A DNA stretch of 37,416 nt from Polyangiaceae bacterium (GTDB lineage: Bacteria; Myxococcota; Polyangia; Polyangiales; Polyangiaceae): NCBI GenBank assembly GCA_025936205.1, contig JAICTU010000019.1:1-37416 (forward strand), given 5' to 3'. Below, piece after piece: positions 24,308 through 33,057 of the stretch. Below the pieces are notes generated by a model. It saw nothing but the letters and a program-made list of their open reading frames with translations, was not told the origin of the DNA and did no database searches. The first letter of the stretch is position 1; each line of letters starts with the position of its first letter. Both the position numbers and the translations under genes were made by a program.

Positions 24308-26116
24308 TCACCACTGGGGATGGGCGGGTTCTTCGGGCGAAGCCGGTGCCCGGGCAGCAATTTCGCTGACGATTGCGTCGCTGAAGTGCTGCACGTAGTC
24401 GACGAAGCCAGCCCGGAAATCCGCGACCGTGAGCGCGTGCTCGATATCGGGCGCGACGCCGACATTTTCGATGAAATCGCCGTCGACATAGGCCCCATCT
24501 TCGCGCGACGCCGTGAACAGCCCGCGGGTGAGCCTCAAGCTCGCGTCACTGTGCGGCAGCTGGGCCACCACCTCCACGCTGCCGCCTGCGCCCATCGTGT
24601 GTTGCCCGAACAGCGGCGCCACGTGGTTCGCCTTGATCAGCATCGGAAACGCATCACCGCCCGAGGCGTCGAACTCGTCGATCAGCACCATCATTGGCTT
24701 CCGCCACACGTACCCGATCGGCTCGAGCACGCTTTCGTCGCTGATCGACATGGGCGCGGTCAGCGTCTCGCCCGCGTCATACGAGCGCTCGACCAATGAG
24801 GCACGCAACAAGAAGCTCCGCGCCGGTTCGTTCGCGAGCGTCGGGTCGACCTCGCTCGCGGCCTGACGGAAGCCGTCGATCCACAGCCGATCCGTGTTCA
24901 GCGCCTGGACGAACCTGCGCGGCGCCTCGCCCGCGAACAACTCGAAAAACTTGCCGACGTAGTCGACGGACCCGCCCGGATTGTGCGTCTGGTCGATCAC
25001 GAGCCCGTCCACCTGGCTCTCGTAGTCGCTGAGCAGGGCGACGTAATAGCGAAGCGCGAGCACGATGTCGGCTGGCGCGTACGTCGGCTGGCGCACCAGC
25101 AAGATCTTCTTACCCGAGTGCTCATAGACGGCGGCGAAGATGTCGGGCAACGCTGACGGATCGAGCTCGAGCTCGGCGAGCGCTTCGGGACTTGGGATCG
25201 CGGGCTGAAACCCAAAGGCGGCCACGGTCTGGCTCGTGAAGAAGAACGGCTGCGGCGCCCCCAGAGCAAACAGTGAGCCGGCCGGCAACGCCGCGTCCAC
25301 CTCGCTGCGCGAACGGAAGAGGAAGCTGTCCGCATTCAATCGCGTGCCTTCCGCGGGAGGCTGGACGAAGTCCACGGGATTCCGTACGACCTCGCGCCAG
25401 ATCAGCTCCCGCGTGTATTCTCCGCCCTCCGCACGCCGGAAGACCACGTGGGCCACGGCTGCCTGCGGGCGCAGATTCGCGGCGAAGCCCGGGCGCAAGA
25501 AAGTGAGCGCGATCAACTGCTGGTTGGAGAGCGGATTGGCGAGTGAATCGAGCTGGAGAAACTCACCCAGCAAGTCCTGGGGGGCGACTCCATCCACCGT
25601 CACCACCTCGTCACCGACGGCGATCCCGAGGCTGGCGAGCGCTGGGTCGAGGAGGCTGGCGACGATGGCCTTGCCCTCGACCGACTGCAGAGCCACCAAG
25701 ATCTGGTAGGCCGTGACCGGGTTACTGCGCGCCCCCATACCGAGCCCGACGTGCGCATCCTGCAGCCGCGTCAGAAACCAGTTCGCCGCCGCGTAGAAGC
25801 CGTCGTCACCGGGTGCTTCGGCCAGTCGCTCGCGCGCTTCATCCTCCAAGGCCGCGATCGAGTAGCCAAAGCGGGCTTGCTTGTATTCGTACGGGCCGTA
25901 CAGCGTTTCCACGTACGTGAAGATGGTTTCGAGATCATTGCTCGTCTCCACCTTTGTGAGATCGCGAAGCGCCGCGCCGCTCGAACTGATGCGTGGCAGC
26001 TGAACGATCGTCGAATCCTCACCCGAGCAAGCGCCCAGGGCGATAGCGAGAAAACAGACCGACAGGAACGGGCGATATCGAGACAAGCAGTCCTCCAAGT
26101 GATTGAGCTGCCTCAT
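24308..26116 (-). CDS. S41-family (C-terminal processing type) peptidase lipoprotein
   Basis: The 602-residue product begins with a lipoprotein signal (IALGAC, Cys30). Next is an S41 N-terminal helical part with LQDAHVGLG (118-126), a PDZ-like segment (about 155-185, LGIAVGDEVVTVDG) and a catalytic tail-specific-protease core. The nucleophile is Ser485 in DEFDASGGDAFP, and the GQHTMGAGG loop that follows lines the active site. The catalytic Lys normally some turns after Ser may be Lys490-region Lys in LIKANH. S41 peptidases degrade or process envelope proteins. The start at 26116 begins the signal peptide; upstream in-frame codons are weaker. Confidence 0.85.
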   Translation of the reverse strand: MRQLNHLEDCLSRYRPFLSVCFLAIALGACSGEDSTIVQLPRISSSGAALRDLTKVETSNDLETIFTYVETLYGPYEYKQARFGYSIAALEDEARERLAEAPGDDGFYAAANWFLTRLQDAHVGLGMGARSNPVTAYQILVALQSVEGKAIVASLLDPALASLGIAVGDEVVTVDGVAPQDLLGEFLQLDSLANPLSNQQLIALTFLRPGFAANLRPQAAVAHVVFRRAEGGEYTRELIWREVVRNPVDFVQPPAEGTRLNADSFLFRSRSEVDAALPAGSLFALGAPQPFFFTSQTVAAFGFQPAIPSPEALAELELDPSALPDIFAAVYEHSGKKILLVRQPTYAPADIVLALRYYVALLSDYESQVDGLVIDQTHNPGGSVDYVGKFFELFAGEAPRRFVQALNTDRLWIDGFRQAASEVDPTLANEPARSFLLRASLVERSYDAGETLTAPMSISDESVLEPIGYVWRKPMMVLIDEFDASGGDAFPMLIKANHVAPLFGQHTMGAGGSVEVVAQLPHSDASLRLTRGLFTASREDGAYVDGDFIENVGVAPDIEHALTVADFRAGFVDYVQHFSDAIVSEIAARAPASPEEPAHPQW

Positions 26117-26540
26117 CACAGATGAGCGCAGCCGTTGAAAGACGCACGCCACGTGCGCTGTCGCACGACGTTGGACGTTCAATGCGGGAGAGCACGCAGT
26201 GATCCACGCGCTCGCAGCAAGCACCTATGCACGGCAGGGCTCGGCGGAACAGATCCCATGCGCCCAGCGTTCTCGTTCTGCCTGGTGGTCGGTTGCACGT
26301 TGTGGAGCGCGGCGTGTGATTCACTTCTCGCGACAGCCCTTCGCCGATGCATTCCCTCTGTTCAGATTGAGTTCGATCGTGCGCGTGGTGCTCGACGATA
26401 CGGTCCAGTTCAAAAGCTGCGTCTTTTGCGCAGCCTGCGAACCTTCATCTAGCAGATCCGTACATGCCGGACCGGCGCTGCGCCACGAAATGTCACGGCC
26501 TGCTCTGGTCGAGCCCCGGTGCATCCGGCATATTCCAGAT
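26117..26540. other. Intergenic region between divergent genes
   Basis: This 424-base stretch separates the S41 peptidase from the MYXO-CTERM lipoprotein and must hold both promoters. Apart from a possible small lipoprotein frame (26258-26452), nothing is recognisable. Confidence 0.5.
26258..26452 (+). CDS. Possible small lipoprotein
   Basis: A 64-codon frame starts MRPAFSFCLVVGCTLWSAACDS, which has a basic start, hydrophobic core and a lipobox-like SAAC (Cys20). The remainder is Arg-rich and looks random, and no ribosome-binding site is evident. It could be a small lipoprotein, a truncated relict of one, or chance. Its GC-rich codon use does not decide between these. Confidence 0.28.
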   Translation: MRPAFSFCLVVGCTLWSAACDSLLATALRRCIPSVQIEFDRARGARRYGPVQKLRLLRSLRTFI

Positions 26541-27434
26541 ATGGGTGAGCGCCGCGGGCGGACACGGATCGGGGGAACGTTGCTGGTCGCAGCGGGCCTG
26601 CTCGGCTGTGCCGCCAACGACGCACTCGACAACGGCTCCATCGATCCGGGCAATGATCATCTCGGCGGGCAGACGGGCTCACTGATCCCCGGTTGTGGCC
26701 TGGCCCCGCTCAGTGCAGCGGGCAATGGCGTGCCGGCGGGGGATGCCCTGGGCGTGCTCTACACGGGTGCCTGCCCAGGCGAGGAGCAGAAGCTGGCGCT
26801 GCAGGGCGTGTCGGGCATCGCGCTGGAGATCGTTCCGCTCGATCGCAGCGATGTGTTCCTGGTGCGCGCCGATCAGAGCCTGAGCGCCGGCGACTATCAG
26901 CTCGCGCTGGGCAACGGCGCCGTCAGCGACGTGCATGTGGAGCCGGAGGCCGCCGCCCTCCCCCTGATGCTCGGTGAGCTGCGGTTGGTGCCGCCCGAGG
27001 CGTGCGCCGACACGCTGCGCTTCGAGCTCCCCCTGAAGCAGGCGATGCTCGCCTACGCGCCGCTCAGCAAGTTCGAAATCAGCATCGACGGGCACCCCCC
27101 CGAGCTCTGGATCGACTACGGCGCGCTGCCGATCGAGGAGCGTGCCGACGGCAAATACGGCGTGCTGGCATTGCCGCGCTGCGGTGCGAACGGTTGTTTG
27201 GTGCGGGCGCACTCACTCCAGCTGCAAGCCGAGATCGCGGGCGAGCTGCAGCGACCCGCTCCTGCGCGCGCGAGCTTCGACGTCCCTTGTGCAGAGGACA
27301 GCACCGTGTCGAGCACCGACGTCCCCGGCGGCTGCTCGCTCGGTACGCCGTCCTCCCGCGCAGCCAGCGCCTGGCTGAGCGCTGCGCTGGGTCTCCTGAT
27401 CTCCCGTCGCCGCCGGCGACGTTCCTCCCGCTGA
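26541..27434 (+). CDS. Lipoprotein with MYXO-CTERM-type C-terminal sorting signal
   Basis: The 297-residue product has a lipoprotein signal (GLLGC, Cys23), a compact body with several Cys residues, and a striking tail from about residue 263: GGCS, a short linker, a hydrophobic helix (AWLSAALGLLIS), then a run of six arginines. This is the layout of the MYXO-CTERM sorting signal, in which the invariant Cys (Cys265) is processed and the protein is moved to the cell surface in myxobacteria. The protein therefore has two potential lipid or sorting ends, one at each terminus. The body has no recognised domain. The start at 26541 is chosen because it begins the signal peptide. Confidence 0.78.
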   Translation: MGERRGRTRIGGTLLVAAGLLGCAANDALDNGSIDPGNDHLGGQTGSLIPGCGLAPLSAAGNGVPAGDALGVLYTGACPGEEQKLALQGVSGIALEIVPLDRSDVFLVRADQSLSAGDYQLALGNGAVSDVHVEPEAAALPLMLGELRLVPPEACADTLRFELPLKQAMLAYAPLSKFEISIDGHPPELWIDYGALPIEERADGKYGVLALPRCGANGCLVRAHSLQLQAEIAGELQRPAPARASFDVPCAEDSTVSSTDVPGGCSLGTPSSRAASAWLSAALGLLISRRRRRRSSR

Positions 27435-27635
27435 GCCTCCAGCGCACGCGCCCGCGTGCTCGAGCAACTCTTCCGCACGGGCGTGCGAACGCGCCCGTCC
27501 GCGCTCCGTCTCTCGTCCCCTTTCCTTCTCGAGGTCCCCTTGTCCGAGCTTCAGCTGTACCCCCTCCCCGCAGACCCACTCTCGCCTCACGCCACGCTCG
27601 CGTGTGAGGAGTGGGAGTGAGCGGTGGTGGCAGGG

Positions 27636-27661
27636 CCGAGCCTTGCTCAGGCGGGGCTCGG
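27636..27661. terminator. Hairpin between convergent genes
   Basis: CCGAGCC (27636-27642) and GGCTCGG (27655-27661) pair with a 12-base loop, in the 264-base space between the MYXO-CTERM lipoprotein and the pectate lyase genes. It may stop transcription from either side. Confidence 0.35.
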
Positions 27662-27698
27662 TGCTGCGCGCCTCCGCGCGACTCCAGGATGCGCCCGC

Positions 27699-29024
27699 TC
27701 AGCGCGGGCCGATGCGCGCGGTGACGACGTCCGGCAAGCTGAGCGTGCTGTCGGGCACGTAGGAGTACGGCGGAGTGAAGGCGGCGCCGGTGCTCTGCAT
27801 CGAGCCGGTGGCGCCGTCGTACACGTTGTTGCGCGAGAGCAGCTGGGCGTCGACGGTGTTCAGCTCGTGGGGGTTGTTGACGCCCTGAAAGTAGTTGCTC
27901 TCGAGCAGCACGCGCGAGTCGGTGGACGCCCAGATCGACCAGTCGTTCACGCGCGTGCCCACCGAGTAGTAGTTGTTGAACAGGTGCACGCTGCCGAAGC
28001 GTACGCGCGGCGCGCGTTGCCGCACGTCGTCGGCGAACCAGTTGTGGTGCAGGGTCACGTTGAGGTGGCCCTTGTCTTCGGCCAGCGCGATGGCATCGGC
28101 CTCGTTGTGGTCGCCGATGCGGCAGCCGAAGCGGTGCTCGCTGTCGGGCGTGTCCGGCGTGAAGTGAAACTTGCTCCAGGACACCGTCACCAGATCGGAG
28201 CCGCTCACGATGTCGAGCTCGGCCTCACCGGAAGTGTCGAACAACTCCAGATGATCGATCCATACGTGGTGGGCTCGCTCGACCCGCACGGCCTCACGCA
28301 CGACGGCGGAGTAGGCACCATTGACGCGCAGATTCTTGATCACGATGTTGCGCGAGTAGCTGCTGTCGCCGCCCACCAGCAAGCCGCCCTCCAGCGTGGC
28401 GGCAGGGCCCACGCCGAGCAGTGTCTTGTGTGAAGCGACGCGCACCGTCGGCGCTCGCAGCGTGCCACAGATGCGGATGACCAGCGGCTCGGGGCTGCTC
28501 GCGTAGGCGACCAGCTCTTCCGGCGTGCGCGCGGTCACCACCTGGCCTGCGGCACCGCCGATGGTCGTCGCCGTGCCCAATCCAGGGCGGGTCGCCCAGC
28601 CCAGGAGCTCCGGCAGCGCGAGCCCCGCGAACTCCAGCGGCACGGAGCCTGCATCGCTCGCAGCCGCGTCGCCGCCGCCATCCCAGCCTGCATCGCTCAC
28701 TCCGGCGTCTTCCCCGGCCGCGGGCAGCGAGAGGCCGAGCCCCGCCAGCGTCAGCGCCGCGGCGGTGCCGTCGTCCGCGGGGCACTGGGCGAGGGGTTCG
28801 CTGCCGCTTCCGGCGGTGCCCCCGCCCGACGCGCCGCCGCTGCCCCCCGACGGCGTGCCCGCGCTCCCGCCAGGGCTGGTGCCCGCGCCAGCGCTGGCGG
28901 CCGGTCCAGCGCCGGCGCCGCCCAGCCCCGTGGGCTTGTAGTCGACGAGACCGCTGTTGTCGCACGCACCGAACGCGCTGCAGAGCGCGAGCGCGCTGAT
29001 GGCCTGGAGTCCGCTCCGTTTCAT
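27699..29024 (-). CDS. Pectate lyase (polysaccharide lyase family 1) lipoprotein
   Basis: The 441-residue product has a lipoprotein signal (SAFGAC, Cys21), a long Gly/Ser/Ala linker to about residue 80 and a parallel beta-helix from about 160. The PL1 hallmarks are in order: AHHVWIDHLEL (Asp257 and His258, calcium side), GSDLVTVSWSKFHF, LNVTLHHNWFAD, and the RAPRVRFG segment with the catalytic Arg near 337-340. The enzyme cleaves polygalacturonan by beta-elimination using Ca2+. Its start at 29024 lies 52 bases after the CBM lipoprotein stop on the same strand. The lipid anchor would hold it at the surface rather than release it. Confidence 0.9.
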   Translation of the reverse strand: MKRSGLQAISALALCSAFGACDNSGLVDYKPTGLGGAGAGPAASAGAGTSPGGSAGTPSGGSGGASGGGTAGSGSEPLAQCPADDGTAAALTLAGLGLSLPAAGEDAGVSDAGWDGGGDAAASDAGSVPLEFAGLALPELLGWATRPGLGTATTIGGAAGQVVTARTPEELVAYASSPEPLVIRICGTLRAPTVRVASHKTLLGVGPAATLEGGLLVGGDSSYSRNIVIKNLRVNGAYSAVVREAVRVERAHHVWIDHLELFDTSGEAELDIVSGSDLVTVSWSKFHFTPDTPDSEHRFGCRIGDHNEADAIALAEDKGHLNVTLHHNWFADDVRQRAPRVRFGSVHLFNNYYSVGTRVNDWSIWASTDSRVLLESNYFQGVNNPHELNTVDAQLLSRNNVYDGATGSMQSTGAAFTPPYSYVPDSTLSLPDVVTARIGPR

Positions 29025-29076
29025 TGCTTGAACCCTCGCGTGAGAGCGCAGTTCGCGCCGCACGCCAGCGCGCTGC

Positions 29077-29913
29077 TCACAGCGCCGTCACCGACACGTC
29101 GTCGACGTAGATATCGTAGCCGGCCGGAGGCCCTTCGATGTACAGCAAGACTTGCACGAGGTCGCAGGCGTCGGCGGCGGGCACGCTGAATGTGCCGCCC
29201 CTGATCTCGCTCCAGGCCGCGTCGCTGGCCGTACTCAGCTGTCGCACCGTCAGATATTGGTCCGCCAGGCCCATGCACTTGATGAGCGCGGTCAGCTTGA
29301 GCAGCGCCGTGCTCGTGGCGCCGTTGCCGATGCGGCCCCAGGCGCTGACCGCATACTCCGCGCCGGGTGTGACGACACTGGTCAGATCGTAGTGCGCGCC
29401 CTGGTAGGTTTGCGTACGGTTGGTCACCTTGCCGCTGTGCGTCCCCGAGTGCGGCTGCACGACGCTCACGCTCAGCGTGCCACCGAACGCCGCGCTCCAC
29501 GGTGCAACACCCAGCTCGAAGTCGGGGTTGCTGATCAAATTGAGCGGCGTCGTGCCGCTGCTGCCGGCCTGACCGCCGCCGGCGGAGCCGGAGCTGCCGC
29601 CCGCGCTCGTCCCGGCAGAGCCCGAGCCCGCCGCGCCGGAGCTGCCGGAAGCTCCCGCGCTCCCGCCCGAGCCGGCGTTCAGCGCCGGGGCGCCGGCCGT
29701 GCCCACCAGACCCGCATCCGGTTCCGGTCCGGGGCGCCCCCCGGAGTGCGTCAGCGTGCCTTCCGAGCTCAGCTCGGCGTCGTCGCTGATGGTCGTGCAC
29801 GCGAGCAACACGCCGGCCAGGCCCGCCCCAAACACGGCGAGCCTGCCCCGAGTCGGGACCGGGAATGAGACCCCCTGTTCCATCCAGCGCCGCTTGCTCC
29901 CAACCCGACCCAT
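29077..29913 (-). CDS. CBM4/9-like carbohydrate-binding lipoprotein (first of three)
   Basis: The 278-residue product has a lipoprotein signal (GVLLAC, Cys39), a Gly/Ser-rich linker to about 125 and one CBM4/9-type jelly roll (about 126-278): NLISNPDFELG opens it and VLLYIEGPPAGYDIYVDDVS closes it, the family's typical ends. No catalytic domain is attached. It likely binds plant polysaccharide at the cell surface. Two Cys (near KCMG and DACDL) recur in the other two CBM lipoproteins. GAAAGG supports the ATG at 29913; an ATG at 29883 would give a more typical signal length. It is followed by the pectate lyase. Confidence 0.82.
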   Translation of the reverse strand: MGRVGSKRRWMEQGVSFPVPTRGRLAVFGAGLAGVLLACTTISDDAELSSEGTLTHSGGRPGPEPDAGLVGTAGAPALNAGSGGSAGASGSSGAAGSGSAGTSAGGSSGSAGGGQAGSSGTTPLNLISNPDFELGVAPWSAAFGGTLSVSVVQPHSGTHSGKVTNRTQTYQGAHYDLTSVVTPGAEYAVSAWGRIGNGATSTALLKLTALIKCMGLADQYLTVRQLSTASDAAWSEIRGGTFSVPAADACDLVQVLLYIEGPPAGYDIYVDDVSVTAL

Positions 29914-30055
29914 GCCCCGGCCTTTCGCGAGTTAATGCCAGGGAACGGTGCGCGCGGCCCACGCTTGAGATTTCGAAGGAGCGCATGAAATGCCGCTTTG
30001 GAGCGTTCCGGGCACGGCGCCCGGGTTCGAAACGGTTCGAGAGGCCTCGCGCCGG

Positions 30056-31873
30056 CTACTTCAAGCACTCGCGCTTGTAGCGCTTCACCCCGAGCTCGGT
30101 GACCACGTACGGGGGATTGCAGGCGTCTTCCTGCTCGGCAGCCTTGCGCGCCGGAGCAGCGCTGCGCGCCGGCACGGGCCGCGAGGCGGAGCGCCTGGGG
30201 TTCGACACGGGCTTCTTCTCCGGCTTGGCAAGGGCACGGTCCTGCGCGGCGTCGCCCAGCTTGGCAGCGGCACCGTCTGGACTGCCATCGCCGCTCGAGC
30301 CGGGCTGCGCGCGCTCGACGGCCTGCAGCGGCGCGAGGGTCAGCTGCAGCTCGAAATCGCTATCAAAGCGCAGGCTGCGCGTGACGGTCGTGAAGCCTTC
30401 AGCGCTCACCCGCAGCTCGTGCTCGCGCTGATCCATCGGCAGCGCGCTGCTGTACGGATTCGACTGCAGGCGCACTCCGTCCAGATACAGCTCGGCTTGC
30501 TCGGGCGTGGCGCCCAGCCGGACGCGCACGGTCGTGGCCGGTGACGCGGCGGCCGGCACCTGCGCGGGCGCGGCGGCGTGTTCCACCCGGGATTCCGGCG
30601 CCGGCGTCAGCGCTGCGTAGCCGACCAGCGCGACCAGAGCCGCTGCGCCCCCGATCAGTGCCAGGACTCTGGTGCTGGGCTTGCGCGGCGCGGGCGCATT
30701 CGACGAGGTGTGGCCCGCAAAGCCGGTCCTGGTGGCGCTGTCATGCAACGAAGGCCGCCGATGCCGGATCTCGGGCTGCGGCGCCGAGCGCGGCTCTGGC
30801 TTGGGGCCGCTGCCGCTGCCCGTGAACTCCGGCGGCACCTCGTTCCAGTTGCCGTCCGCGCTCTGAGAAAACTTGGCGAGCTCGCGCTCCAGCCGCTTGC
30901 GGGTCTGCTCCTTGAGATCGCCGCAGGTGTGCGTGACCAACTCGGCGACCACCGACTGCGGCGTCATGCCGCCGTGCGTGTCCAGATAACCCGTCAGCGC
31001 AGCCAGCAACTCCTGGGCGCTGCCGTAGCGCCCATCCGGCTCGGGCTCGATGGCCTTGTTGATGATCTGCTCCAGCTCCGGATCGACGTCGGGTTTGGCC
31101 TCGCGCAGGCGCGGGATGTCATTGCACAGCAGCGCCTTCATCAGCGTGGCGTCGCTGAGCGTGCCCCACATGCGCTGGCCCGCCACGACCTCCCAGAGGA
31201 TGACGCCGACCGCGAACAAGTCGGTGCGGCAATCCATCTCGCTGCCGTCGATCTGCTCGCGCGGCATGTACGCCAGCTTGCCCTTGATCACTCCGGTCTT
31301 GGTGTGATCGGCGGTCGCGTCGACCTTGGCGATCCCGAAGTCGAGCAGCTTCACCTGGCCGTCGTAGGTGACGAAGATGTTGTGCGGCGTGACGTCGCGA
31401 TGGATGATCTTGAGCGGGCGCCCGCTGAAGTCGGTGAGCGAGTGCGCGTAATGCAGGCCTTCCAGCGCCTTGCATACGATGCTCAGGGCGTGCTTGACGG
31501 AATAGCTGCCAGATTCGTGGAGGCGCCGCAGTAGCGTGGCGAAGGATTGCCCCTCCAGGTACTCCATCACCATCACCGGCAGGCCCTGGTCCTCGACCAC
31601 CTCGTACACCTGCACGACGTTCGGGTGGTTCATGCGGGCCGAGACGCGGGCCTCGTTCAGGAACATGCGCACGGCTTCCGGATGATCCGCGAGCTCGGGC
31701 CGCGTCACCTTCAGCACGACGAGCTTGCTGAAGCCGCCGATACCGCGCGCCAGCGCGGCGTGCACCACCGCCGTGCCGCCGCGGCCCAGCTGCATCAGCA
31801 GGTGGTATTTGCGCGCGCCCGAAGCAGGCCCAGCGCGAGCGACCGCGTGCTCCTCTGCCTCCGGCTCTGCCAT
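30056..31873 (-). CDS. Ser/Thr protein kinase with extracytoplasmic PEGA domain
   Basis: The 605-residue product has a Hanks-type kinase domain (about 22-300): LGRGGTAVVH (29-38), Lys55 in VVLKVTRPE, HRDVTPHN (158-165) and DFG (178-180). The catalytic loop has Thr where many kinases have Lys; this variant is common in myxobacterial kinases, so activity is expected. A membrane helix lies at about 403-421 and a PEGA domain at about 447-515 (AELYLDGVRLQSNPYSS, EHELRVSAEGF). The start at 31873 is preferred because it leads into the kinase fold. Upstream, divergent at 187 bases, is a second PEGA protein. Downstream on the strand are the CBM lipoprotein and pectate lyase. Confidence 0.92.
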   Translation of the reverse strand: MAEPEAEEHAVARAGPASGARKYHLLMQLGRGGTAVVHAALARGIGGFSKLVVLKVTRPELADHPEAVRMFLNEARVSARMNHPNVVQVYEVVEDQGLPVMVMEYLEGQSFATLLRRLHESGSYSVKHALSIVCKALEGLHYAHSLTDFSGRPLKIIHRDVTPHNIFVTYDGQVKLLDFGIAKVDATADHTKTGVIKGKLAYMPREQIDGSEMDCRTDLFAVGVILWEVVAGQRMWGTLSDATLMKALLCNDIPRLREAKPDVDPELEQIINKAIEPEPDGRYGSAQELLAALTGYLDTHGGMTPQSVVAELVTHTCGDLKEQTRKRLERELAKFSQSADGNWNEVPPEFTGSGSGPKPEPRSAPQPEIRHRRPSLHDSATRTGFAGHTSSNAPAPRKPSTRVLALIGGAAALVALVGYAALTPAPESRVEHAAAPAQVPAAASPATTVRVRLGATPEQAELYLDGVRLQSNPYSSALPMDQREHELRVSAEGFTTVTRSLRFDSDFELQLTLAPLQAVERAQPGSSGDGSPDGAAAKLGDAAQDRALAKPEKKPVSNPRRSASRPVPARSAAPARKAAEQEDACNPPYVVTELGVKRYKRECLK

Positions 31874-32060
31874 CCTGCAGTGTGGCATGGGGCCCCTCTG
31901 GCGCAACGCTGACACTGGAAGTCGAGGTCGTCGCCGCCAGGCGCGCTGATCGCACCACATGTGGGAGCAGCGTGCGCACGCGCCGGGTGTTCAACTCCGG
32001 GTGCCGGCGCGGAACAACCTGGTTCAGCCTGGACCGCAGGAGGTCGTTTCAAGAGCTCAG

Positions 32061-33029
32061 ATGTCGCCTCTGTCCCGTGCCGCTCTCGCCTGCGCCTCGC
32101 TCGGCGTCGCCCTCGCCCTGCTCGCGCCCGAGAACGCGCGCGCGGAGGGCCGCAAGCCCGAGCGCCCGGCGCCGACGGCGAAGCCGCGCGCGGAAGCACC
32201 GGCGGCCGGCGCCGGCAAATCCAGCGAAGCCGCGCCCAAGCCGGATCCGATCGAGACGTGCCTGGAGGACCATGCGCGCGGGCAGGAGCTGCGCCTCGGC
32301 GGCAAGCTGCTCCAGGCGCGGGACGCCTTCCTGCACTGCTCGGCCACGCACTGCCCCAACCAGATCCAGCGCGATTGCTCGGGCTATCTGGAGCAGATCC
32401 AGGTGCAGGTGCCGTCGGTCGTTTTGCGCGTCACCGCGGACGGGGTGAGCCGCGGCGACGTGAAGGTCTTCCTCGACGGCCGTCTGGCGCTCGATCGGCT
32501 GACGGGCAAAGCGCTCGATCTCGATCCGGGCCCGCACCAGCTGCGCGTCGTGCTCCCGCCCTACCCGCCCTACAAGCAGTCGCTGATCGTGAGCGAGGGC
32601 GAGCGCTTCCGCGTGATCGAGGTGGCCTTCGCGCAGCCCAAGCCCAACGCGCCCGCGGAAGACGCGAGGCAGGAGCGCAGGCTGGAGATGCACCGGCCCA
32701 TCCCGGTCTCGTCTTATATCTTTGGTGGCGTCGGCGCCGCCGCACTGATCAGCGGCGTCGGCTGGGGGGTGTCGACCTGGTCGCTGAAGAACGAGCTGGA
32801 AGCGGGCTGCGCACCCACCTGCTCTCAGAAGAGCGTGAATGTGCTGCGCCAGCGCGCGCTGTTCGCGGACGTCTCCTGGGGCGTCGGCGCGGCCTCGCTG
32901 ATCGCCGCCAGTGTCTTGTATCTGATCCGCCCCGAGGTCCCGGTGGAGGTCGAAGAGCGGGTCGAGGTCGGGGTCAGCTGGCTCAGAGAGCGCGGCGCCG
33001 TCGGCACGGTGAGCTTCTCCGCGTTCTGA
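32061..33029 (+). CDS. PEGA membrane protein with two-helix, Cys-pair module
   Basis: The 322-residue product has a signal peptide (cleavage near residue 28), a short Cys-containing helical part that resembles a TPR hairpin (about 63-112), a PEGA-like domain at about 117-190 (KVFLDGRLALDRL), and two membrane helices (about 216-236 and 271-289) around a loop with Cys250 and Cys254. The two-helix Cys-pair unit matches those of 9547-10389 and 17148-18170. The gene is divergent from the PEGA kinase, 187 bases away, and the two may share a regulatory region and signal. The start at 32061 begins the signal peptide; an earlier in-frame start would add 34 residues. Confidence 0.75.
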   Translation: MSPLSRAALACASLGVALALLAPENARAEGRKPERPAPTAKPRAEAPAAGAGKSSEAAPKPDPIETCLEDHARGQELRLGGKLLQARDAFLHCSATHCPNQIQRDCSGYLEQIQVQVPSVVLRVTADGVSRGDVKVFLDGRLALDRLTGKALDLDPGPHQLRVVLPPYPPYKQSLIVSEGERFRVIEVAFAQPKPNAPAEDARQERRLEMHRPIPVSSYIFGGVGAAALISGVGWGVSTWSLKNELEAGCAPTCSQKSVNVLRQRALFADVSWGVGAASLIAASVLYLIRPEVPVEVEERVEVGVSWLRERGAVGTVSFSAF

Positions 33030-33057
33030 TCATGTCCACGTCGCCCACGCGACCCAT

